Positions 55,850 to 64,000 of a stretch of DNA of 64,000 nucleotides are shown piece by piece; the stretch's first letter is position 1, and each line of letters starts with the position of its first letter. The notes beneath the pieces were generated by a model. It searched no databases. It saw only the letters and a list, made by a program, of their open reading frames with translations, and was not told the DNA's origin. This DNA comes from Symsagittifera roscoffensis. Lineage: Eukaryota > Xenacoelomorpha > Acoela > Convolutidae. Both the position numbers and the translations under genes were made by a program. The stretch covers positions 23,760,013 through 23,824,012 of the forward strand of contig NC_087071.1 in NCBI RefSeq assembly GCF_963678635.1, given 5' to 3'.

Positions 55850-56081
55850 AAAACCCTTGGTCTTTATGGTTTAGATCTATATCAACAAAAACGGTTTTAT
55901 GTAAATTTTTAGATTTCAATTGGACGAAAGCAAAAAATAGGGATCCTGATTCTCTAAATTGCTCTAAAATGGCACCTGCAAATAGGCTTGCAGCCTTACA
56001 GTGACCATTTGAACCAGCGCTATCAAAATCGTGCATTTAGAATAAATAATTTCTGTAATGTGCCTGATTCGTAAACGAATA

Positions 56082-56123
<42 letters not shown>

Positions 56124-56165
56124 GATTATTATTATGATTATTATTTTTATTATAATTATTAATTT
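55850..56165 (+). mobile_element. Possible LINE 3' end with (ATT)n tail
   Basis: A frame at 55717-56004 ends PANRLAALQ before TGA, followed by TGTGCCTGATTCGTAAACGA, which folds as a small hairpin, and then about 80 bp of ATT repeats (56082-56165). A short ORF end, a conserved-looking hairpin and a trinucleotide tail are the layout of a 5'-truncated non-LTR retrotransposon. No reverse transcriptase sequence is left to prove it. Confidence 0.4.
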
Positions 56166-56536
56166 AATAATCATAATAATTTTGCAATTTCAGACGCACT
56201 TAGCATAATGGTGTCGCGTTCAATTTCAGGTCTTTAGATTGTGTATTTAGAACCCTGCTTAGGCAATGATCAAACGTGAATCATTGTCACGCAGTTTCGA
56301 CTGCAATAGTGATAACATTGAAAACTCTGAGCGGAAAACGATTATACGCTAAAAAAGTGCGTCGCTCAGCAAAAAATTGTAGCTACAACTAAAGGAAATT
56401 AGTACAGATTGTTTTTTTTAGGGAGGCAGAACAGTTTTTGATATATCTTCTGTTATTTGCTTAACTTTGTTTTCAAATTTTGATCTCTCACAGAATACTA
56501 ACAAAACCATACTCTGCAAAGAAAACCTCTCAACAA

Positions 56537-57187
56537 TCATTAGGAGGCCAAACTGTACACTTGATAGGCGCACAATTTTGTGTCTGTGTGCTCCTGGAGT
56601 CCAGAGGCAAATCTTTAAACATGTTCCAAAAAGTAAGTAGATTCCACTTACAAAATTTTCAGGGATTCCGCGTACGAAAAGTTGTAACGTAATTTTTGTC
56701 GGCACATTTGTTTCGTTGCGGATTCCGCAACAAGCAAATATAGCTAGTTGTTCTGCATTCCGCAACTGCAAGTTGATTCTGCAAAATTTAAAAGTAATCC
56801 GCAAAATGTAAAAGGAATCCGCAAGTATAAGTGAAATCCGCAAACAAAATGCGGATTCCACTTACAATTTGCGGATTCCACTTACAATTTGCGGATTTCG
56901 TTTACAGTTGCGGATTGCCCAATAGCTCAATGTATTTATACTTATGTCTGATTATTTGTTTGTGGATTCCACAAACTATTCTGGATTCCGAAAATACAGT
57001 TACGGATTCCGCAAATTTGCCTTTTTTGGAGCAATTTTTAGCGGTACATTGTTTTAAGTAATTGTTTGTGGAATCCAAAACAGCAAAGAAGATCAAAGAA
57101 AAGTAGAAATGTTGCGACAAATTTGATTTTGGCCTGTTGCGGAATCCGTTTACCATGCACAGAATGCACACTTTGGCCTCGTAATGA
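56537..57187 (+). mobile_element. TIR element, GGCCAAACTGTGCA family, copy D (best copy)
   Basis: 651 bp. Left end TCATTAGGAGGCCAAACTGT and right end, read inward, TCATTACGAGGCCAAAGTGT. The interior holds at least ten GCGGATTCC or GGAATCCGC words in both orientations, including two tandem TTGCGGATTCCACTTACAAT units at about 56858-56900. No transposase, so non-autonomous. Reference for copies A, B, C and E. Confidence 0.75.
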
Positions 57188-57765
57188 TTTTTAGAATGTT
57201 TCAAGCAAGAATTGGTATTTTAAGAGCGTAATTCCTGAAAGTTAGTGTGTATAGCCGTCAAAAGCGCTTTTAATGCAACTTCAGATTGAATCGATCCTAA
57301 ACAGATTCCCCGTAAAATAGTTCCAGCAGAAATTTTTGGGTGAGTGGGCAGAAGGTCTAACTTTGGAGACATGAGGACTCTCCTCTGTCACCTCCCCTTG
57401 ACTTTCCGTCAAAATTTGTGGTCAGTCTTTTGCCCTTTACTTTTTCAGAATCACTTCTCAGATAATTTCTCACCGATAGTTAATAGGAGCGAGATCTGAG
57501 CGAAACAATCGGCAACAGTTGACGATGTAGGTAACAAAAACGGGTTTGAAGTATACAGATTGATTTGATTATCAAACTCCATTCACTTCTAATTTCAAAA
57601 AACATATTTTTGAAGGTTAAAATTTTGGATTTTGTAATTGAGGAATCATTACTTTAGCAATCATAAACGAACTATTAACTCTTACAATAAAACGACATTT
57701 AGAGGACATATTCCTTTAAGAAGGCAACTATTCAAAATCGATAATTGGCTCCATGGGATTTTCTG
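57188..57765. other. Non-coding, no gene seen
   Basis: No supported feature. Confidence 0.5.
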
Positions 57766-58510
57766 TGTAAGATCTGAAATTCTTTATTTCATACATAAGT
57801 TGATACTCAAATCTGAAATACTTTGTTTCAGATCTTGATAAGAACTTACAAATTTCAGATCTGAAATTTGAATCTGAAATGGAAAATTTCAGATCTGAAA
57901 TAACCTTGGAAATCAGGTCTGAGAAATTCCTTTTTAATTTATAATTTATGCATTTCGAGCAAAACATGTAGTTTTTATTTTTTGATGTTTCTGCGATACA
58001 CAATTATGTTTAGGTTAACTAGCGGTCAGAAAAACTTCCGAATATTTTTATAAATAGTTTTTTTTCGAACAAAATTTCTGGTTCAACTGTGTTAAAAAGT
58101 TTTCAAAAACTGTAAGACCTGTAACATTTTTGATTTTCATGCGCTACATATGCGTTTCCAATGTTTATCTCATGCTTGGGGAAACATACTTCGGCAGTCT
58201 CCTTCTTGAGACTTTGCTGAGTACCTGCTAGTAGCTAGCAGAAGCTAAAAAAAAATCAAAAATAGCAGAAACTGAGTTCGAATCATTGATTTTTCAGGTC
58301 TAAAATAACAAAGAAAAACTAAATTTCAGATCTGAAATTAGATCTGAAATAGATTTTTTCAGATCTGAAACAACCAAGAAAAGAAAATTTCAGACCTGAA
58401 ATTAGATCTGAAATAACCAATTCCTAAAGTATCCAAGCGTTATTTAAACATTTCACAGCCTATTTCAGATCTGAAATTTAGATCTGAAAAAGATTATTTC
58501 AGATCTGCTT
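57766..58510. repeat. Dispersed array of TTTCAGATCTGAAA palindromes
   Basis: More than a dozen perfect or near-perfect copies of the 14-bp palindrome TTTCAGATCTGAAA or its half-site, clustered at 57766-57930 and 58290-58510. Spacing is irregular, and adjacent units sometimes share a half (GAAATTAGATCTGAAAT). Confidence 0.75.
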
Positions 58511-59318
58511 TAGAAAATGTACTGGGTACGGGCTGTTATCTCCAAGCTATGAGTCTATAAATTGTCGTATTTGCTTCATAATATCTCGCACTCTAATAGC
58601 TGTAGTCATGTCAACGTCAGCGTGCAAAAAGACACGATCACTTTGCTCCTTATGTTTTTTCTCCTATTTTTATATTTTTTGCTTGCTTCTCTATTTCATT
58701 GGCACCAGGAGTGACATCCCAAATGGTGCCTCCGGCTCTCATCCGCCACATCAAAAATGATCAAACTGATTGGAAAAAAAAACTAAGCTGAAATCAATCT
58801 AGGAGTCATAAGTTTTTTTGTTCAATTTCTGAGCAGCAAAAAAACTATCCATAGCACATGGTACCATATTCGATTCCTGTTGTGACGCGAGGAAGTTTAA
58901 ATAGCTAAAATAGTATCTGACTGGAACTCAAATTACAAGCCTGCTTTATGACTTAAGCTCTGCTTTATGCCAAGCAGAGTCCTGACATTTTCAGCTACTT
59001 GTCCAATAATTTTAACTAAATTTGATTCTCTAACTTTTATCATGCCATGTTGAACTCAAAACTAATTTCAGAAGTTTGTTTTTCAGTCAAAATGACCCAA
59101 AATTAGAAATTATCCAAAAAAAGAAAAATATTCATGTAATTTTTAGTCTTCAGTAATTTGTTTGCTCAGTAATTTGTTTCGGTTATACCGGAAATAGGTG
59201 GTCAAATAATTTAAATAATATAAGAGATAAGTTATCAACTTTTTGACGTACTCACGGAGAAGTTTATGTAAAACGACTTTTTTTAAATTATTTAAATTGA
59301 AACTTATTTACATTGAAC
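58511..59318. other. Non-coding, upstream of the LamG/EGF gene
   Basis: AT-rich; presumably contains the promoter of the next gene, but no element can be named. Confidence 0.4.
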
Positions 59319-60496
59319 ATGCCACTCAAATTTTATTTGATTATTCTTATCTCTTGGTGGCTTTATTTGGATCTTGCATCCTCGTATACGTTTTTCTACA
59401 ACTCACAGCCAGCAGATGGTGACCTGTTTAGTTTCCTTAAGGTCCCCCCAATTCAATCTGAGGGAGGGGGAGAGGGGAGGGTAATAGAGTCAGTTGCGTT
59501 TACCCTGAGAACAGTGGAGCCATCGGGTGCTATATGCGTTCTGGTTGTCGAGGGCGAGAGTGAGTCGTCATTCGCAGTGGTTGAGATGTCTAGCGGAGAT
59601 GTTTATCTCACAACAGCAACAGCTGGCTCAACATCTGTTTACAGGTATTAAGTAGCAAAATAATGAGTTAGTTATCGTAAAAAACAGTTCATAAGCAATT
59701 CCCGTCTACTTTTTTAGGTGTCGAAATAAAAACTGTTTGATGCGCAATGGGGCATTTTTGAGATAACCTGAACCATAACTTTTTATATCCAAAATAGTAA
59801 GAATTGGCGAAAAAAATATGCGACAAAAAAAATTCCAATTTCTCTAGAAAATCTTGAAAAACTACAATCTCCAAATAGTTAATGGTCGCAAAACACTAAT
59901 TGAGAGTATCACTGATTTTTAGGGCGCAACCCATTGGAGCAAACTAGACACCGGCGAACCTTTCACAATCATACTTTCCCATCAATCAACGAACGAAATC
60001 GACATCATTTTAATTTCTATCGATCAAGTTGATCACACAAAAGCAACATACACCAGTAATTTACCCTGGATCACTGGATTAAATTTGGCTTATTTTGGAA
60101 CCCCAAATACGAACGAAGTACCCGCAGGATTCCCAGAGACAGCAATCAAGTTTAAGGGGTGTCTGTATGCTATTTCCATTACATACAGCGATGGCAGCAT
60201 TGGTTACTTAGGAAATGTTCCGAACGACGCCGACCCCAATATAATTTCAATTCTTTTTGAGAACACCAATGTTAATGAAAAAGATTGTGCGTACGATGAA
60301 ACTTGTGGTAGCTTCTCGGATGATCCCTGCCTGAACGGTGCTTCTTGTGAGGACGTTCTGGAAGGATACGATTGCTCCGGATGTCCGGAGGGATTCCATG
60401 GAAGGAACTGCAGTCTGACCTCACAATGTGGCGAAGGGAGTAATACATGTAGGGGCCGTGCATTCACATGTGTCGACACTGACACCGACTTCGAAT
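59319..60496 (+). CDS. Secreted or membrane protein with laminin-G-like and EGF domains (5' part)
   Basis: ATG at 59319 starts a signal peptide (FYLIILISWWLYLDLASS). The first exon continues into a LamG-like beta-sandwich (IESVAFTLRTVEPSGAICVL, then FAVVEMSSGDVYLTT) and ends near the GT at 59645, phase 2. The next exon, open from about 59923 to the GTAAGT at 60497, completes LamG (PFTIILSHQS, then the Gly-Cys-Leu of KFKGCLYAISITY) and adds an EGF domain (CGSFSDDPCLNGASC, YDCSGCPEGFHGRNC) and the start of another (CRGRAFTCVDTD). The strong TTTTTAG acceptor at 59922 does not fit the first exon's phase; a weaker AG at 59939 does. Extracellular adhesion or signalling is likely, as in neurexin- or fat-like proteins. 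Further exons probably lie beyond or outside the window. Confidence 0.75.
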
Positions 60497-62213
60497 GTAA
60501 GTGTTTGTCCGAAAACAAGTTCTGCTTTTTAAATGACTGAATGGCTTAATCATTTAAAGCTAATTACCTAAAAGCTGTGAAAAAATCAAGTTTTAAAGGA
60601 ATAGCATAGGGCCAGAATGGTAAACTAGAAAGGGGGACAAAGGGGTGGTTTGAACAAAATAAAAGGTGGAGTTTGGTTGATTACTTTATTAATGTACTCG
60701 TGACTAGTCAAAATTTGAGATTTTGAATTAGAGATTGACGCATATTCACATACAAAACTTTAAAAAAATATCTTTCTTAAAATGTTTTCTGAAAGAAGCT
60801 GATGACTTTGTAAAAAAATATCTTTTTTTAAGATTGAAAATGGAAAAACAGTTGAATATGCCTTTTGAAAATTTTTTGTCTTAAAACCTCAAAAATACTT
60901 TTTCAAAGAGGCACTTACTTCTAAGCGCAGAGAACTCGGCCAACTTTTATAACCCTTATCCATTAAAGTTAGTAAAGTTACTAAAAAGTTAATCTATCTC
61001 AATTTTTCTAATATCGGGTAAGAAAAACGATGGATTAAAAGATTTAGTGCAGATTTCTTAATGAATTTTTTCTTTATTTTCCGAAATTTGAAGGTTACTT
61101 TTTGTACTATTATGTACACAAAAACTACTTCTATTTATTCTCAAATATGCTTCTAGGAATTGACTTTGAGATCCTGTGCAGCTTCTAAACTGTTGACTTA
61201 CAGCCAGACTTCCGTACTTATGTTCATACTATCGCGACTCAATTATAGACTATACCGCAACTATTTTCCAGACTTCGCGACTAAAATACGATATTTCCAG
61301 ACTTTTTCGCGACTAAAAACACTGTTCAAATTAAGAATTTTCGGTTGCTAAAAGCACAATCGACGGCGCATCTGCTAAAGTCTGGAAATTAGTTGCAGAC
61401 TTCGACTACACATATACCATTTTTATCGCTCACTTCTTGTCTTAGATACCTGTCGATTGATTTATAACAAAAGCATTTATTGTGATTGAATAAAAAGAAC
61501 TGTCAAACTCGAAATCAATTTAAATCAAAAAGATTAATATAATTCTGATTCTCCTCGAAACTAAAATGATGTCTGCCTTAAAAAGAGTTATAAAATTGAC
61601 TACGTGGAAAATGGTTGATATATTTTTCTTATTATTGTTTTAATCTCGTCTCGAACAGAATCAACAACAAGTTAGTCTTAATTCACGTTCGGTTTCTGAA
61701 CGAAAACGAAAATTTAAATTGGAAGATTATGCAAGTAGTACAGAACCTTACGACTGCTGTATTTAATGCTGAAAACTAAAAAAAAAAATTTTAAAAATCG
61801 AAATAATGTTTTTTTTTTGAGTTTTTAATGATTTTTTGTTGTTGATTTCTTCGCAGTCGAAGGAGGCAAAATTTACGCTAATTGAAAGAGGTAAAATAAT
61901 TTAAAAACAAAACACTAACATTTTTTAAATCAGATGTGGTGATCAGACATAAGTTACAGTCACAGATAAATTTCGTTTATTTTTCTGCATTATATAAATT
62001 TGTACTGTAGAGAATTTTTTAGCTTCTGGAAATCACTTAAACATAATTTTTCCCGTTGTAACACATATCAATGCAAATTTCTGGGCTAGTATTTGCCTTC
62101 TAGAAAATATTTGATTCCTTTTTTGGTACTTTTTCTTCAAGCTTTGACGTATATTGGTATGATACTTATATCTAGTTTTTAAAAAACTACCAAAAGCATA
62201 GCGCTTTCAAACC
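60497..62213. other. Non-coding, presumed intron
   Basis: 1.7 kb of AT-rich DNA after the EGF exon donor. No following exon was recognised. Some short repeats of CAGACTT and CGCGACTAAAA occur at 61205-61315. Confidence 0.4.
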
Positions 62214-62412
62214 ATAAAAAAAATCTGTAAAAGTTTTCAGTCGCAATTAATCAATAGAAAGAATGACCTTTCACTCCAACGTTGTTTAAAAGGCAAAAGT
62301 TAAGTTCAAGTTAAGTTAAAACATAAAAAAACTGTAGTAGTTTTCAGTCGTAATTAATCAATATAAAAAAAGACCTTCACTCTAACGTTGTCTGAAAAGC
62401 AAAAAAAATAAG
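62214..62412. repeat. Tandem pair of a repeat of about 90 bp
   Basis: Units at about 62214-62305 and 62323-62412 share AAAAGTTTTCAGTCGCAATT / GTAGTTTTCAGTCGTAATT, ATCAATA and CTCCAACGTTG / CTCTAACGTTG in the same order. Confidence 0.7.
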
Positions 62413-62855
62413 GTCAAAATGCAAGTTTTCCTGAATATCAAAACTTTCAACGTAAATTTTCAAAATAAATGATAAAAATGTTATAAAGTTTTTCTCTCAG
62501 AAGATTTATACTTTAAAAAAAAATTGGTAACTTACGCACCAAAAACAAGTCTAAAAAACCAAAAGCCAGTTTAACCAGCTGAAAATTTAGAAAAAAAAGA
62601 ACAACTGGTTGCTGTGCAAGTAGCACAGAATGTTCAAACCATATTCTTAAAAAACTACAATCAAAACAGTTACTTCAGTTTTTTTTGCCTGGTGTGATAA
62701 AAACATCTGACTGAAAGCCTGAACAAAACTTTTTGGAAACTCCCCAAATTCATAGTACAATAAGCACATTGGAAAAACAGTTTTCTTCAAAAAGTGACAA
62801 CAAAAACATTATAAAAATTGTTTTTTTTTGAATTTTTGAAGTTTTTGTTCCCTAG

Positions 62856-62950
62856 ACGGCTCTTGAGCCTTGTTGGCTCTTGAGCCTTGTTGGCTCTTGA
62901 GCCTTGTTGTTGGCCCTTGAGCCTTGTTTGCTCTTGAGCCTTGACGGCTT
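62856..62950. repeat. Tandem array of an 18-bp unit GGCTCTTGAGCCTTGTTG
   Basis: About five units, the last two diverged. Each unit contains the near-palindrome GGCTCTTGAGCC, so single strands can form a series of short hairpins. Confidence 0.85.
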
Positions 62951-63097
62951 CTCAGCTTTGTTCCCTAGAAGGCTCTTTAAAGTTATTTTACTAGACTTTT
63001 CAGGGCTTGAATTAAGAACTCATGGCTTATTTACTACTAAGCTGGGACAATTCTATAATAAGCATGCTCTCTCGCTTTACTCGCTTGAAATTAGATA

Positions 63098-63700
63098 AAA
63101 ATTTTACGAGTTTTTTTTGCTCTGGAATTTTTTAAAAATTGTTAAATGTCCTCGAATCACGACTGAAAGGGCGTTAATATGATATATCTTTCAACCCAGT
63201 CCAATGATTTTTTTCTGATACCTGATTTTGCGTGGGAAAAACTAAACAGAATACGGAAGTTCCCTTTCAATTTCAATAGTCGGAACAAAAATAAACCTGA
63301 TAGCTGGTTGCTTTTGAACAACTGACGATGATTTAAATTTTGGTATTTCCTTTTTTACTCAATTCACTGTTACTTTTTTTTGTAAAAGCTAACTTGACAA
63401 GTTTGGCAAAAACTGCTAAATCATAATAATTAGCAAGTAAAGTAACCTTGAATTGAAAATAGAGTTACGTTTAACTACGGATTTAAACCAACTTTTCTCG
63501 TCACTGAAAAAGTTTTCAAGAATTTTCAGGGTATTTTGGCTTACGACTGAAAGGGCTGTAATAAAATGTATCACACGACACTTCTGATGATTTTTATTCG
63601 TACCTAATTTTGCGTGGAAAAAAAAACTAAAACACACCCGATGACGAGTTTCCTCCCTAGTTTGAATGCTCGGAATAAAATTAATTTTCCGATGACATTT
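63098..63700. repeat. Direct repeat pair, about 200 bp units
   Basis: Units at about 63160-63290 and 63540-63680 share ACGACTGAAAGGGC, ATGATTTTT, ACCTGATTTTGCGTGG / ACCTAATTTTGCGTGG, TTCC and TCGGAA-AAA words in order. A diverged third copy lies at 54640-54800. Confidence 0.6.
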
Positions 63701-64000
63701 TTTTTCTTGAGATTTTTTTTGGTGAGAACACGAACTGACAAAACCCTGAGCTGACAAAATCCGAACTAACGAAATATACGAACTGACAAATGCAAACCGA
63801 GGACTTTGCCACTTTGCTAGGAAATTCCTAGTTCGGTAACTATCAAGTCAATCAAAAGACTTTTGTCATTCTCGTTGTCAAGAGTCATAATTGACTTCTC
63901 AGTCACCAAAACAACACGTCAGAGTTATTTTTTCAACACATAGTAAGGATTTTATAGTTTTTTGGTCAAAAATCAGATATAACAAAAACGTAAAAACGTG

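Noticed and set aside
56190-56265. tRNA-like A-box (TAGCATAATGGT) and B-box-like words
   Set aside because: Stems do not pair convincingly and no anticodon arm can be formed; at most a decayed SINE head.
56480-57061. ORFs over the 56.5-57.2 kb repeat
   Set aside because: Translation of a non-autonomous TIR element; no transposase motifs.
57766-58510. CRISPR-like array
   Set aside because: Palindromic words with irregular spacing and no uniform spacers, in a eukaryotic genome.

Overview
This is an AT-rich window from an animal (metazoan) nuclear genome. The evidence is split genes with GT-AG introns of about 90 to 670 bp, a class A GPCR, a secreted laminin-G/EGF-type gene, many small terminal-inverted-repeat elements, and microsatellites. 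Coding exons are visibly richer in GC than their surroundings. I could not identify the species.

Layout. 0-6 kb: mostly non-coding, with one probable first coding exon on the minus strand (515-682) and several small repeat elements. 6.9-26.6 kb: a very large, heavily decayed Ty3/Gypsy-like LTR retrotransposon. Its two LTR-like direct repeats lie about 16 kb apart, and protease, reverse transcriptase, RNase H and integrase fragments can still be read between them on the plus strand. Its 5' LTR is split by two later insertions. 26.6-30 kb: repeats, including a 1.3-kb foldback element. 30.1-50.9 kb: a rhodopsin-like GPCR gene, with exons for the N-terminus to TM3 at 30.1-31.3 kb, a 200-N gap, and a TM7/C-tail exon at 50.7 kb. 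Between these exons lies a nearly complete Polinton/Maverick (adintovirus-like) element, about 31.8-49.05 kb. 51-58.5 kb: MITEs, a 0.3-kb (CAA)n tract, a LINE-like tail and a palindrome array. 59.3-60.5 kb: signal peptide, laminin-G-like region and EGF-domain exons. 60.5-64 kb: non-coding, with short tandem repeats.

The Polinton is the most interesting object. Minus strand: protein-primed-type DNA polymerase B and one unknown accessory gene. Plus strand, tightly packed and partly overlapping: a PC4-like ORF, several unknown ORFs, a DIQGF exonuclease-like ORF, a two-helix membrane protein, a packaging ATPase, an integrase, penton-like minor capsid, a pVI/pX-like protein, a double-jelly-roll major capsid and an adenain-like protease. 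Together these cover replication, integration, packaging, capsid and maturation. Reading exon phases shows that PolB is probably a three-exon gene: a C2H2 zinc-finger exon joins in phase through an 89-bp intron to the exonuclease/polymerase exon, which joins in phase through a 674-bp low-complexity intron to the C-terminal exon. PolB carries one in-frame TGA. Integrase, the pVI-like gene, the exonuclease-like gene and two small ORFs carry frame breaks or stops, several of them at poly-A runs. ATPase, both capsid proteins and protease are open. This suggests a young but probably non-autonomous copy, unless the homopolymer breaks are sequencing errors.
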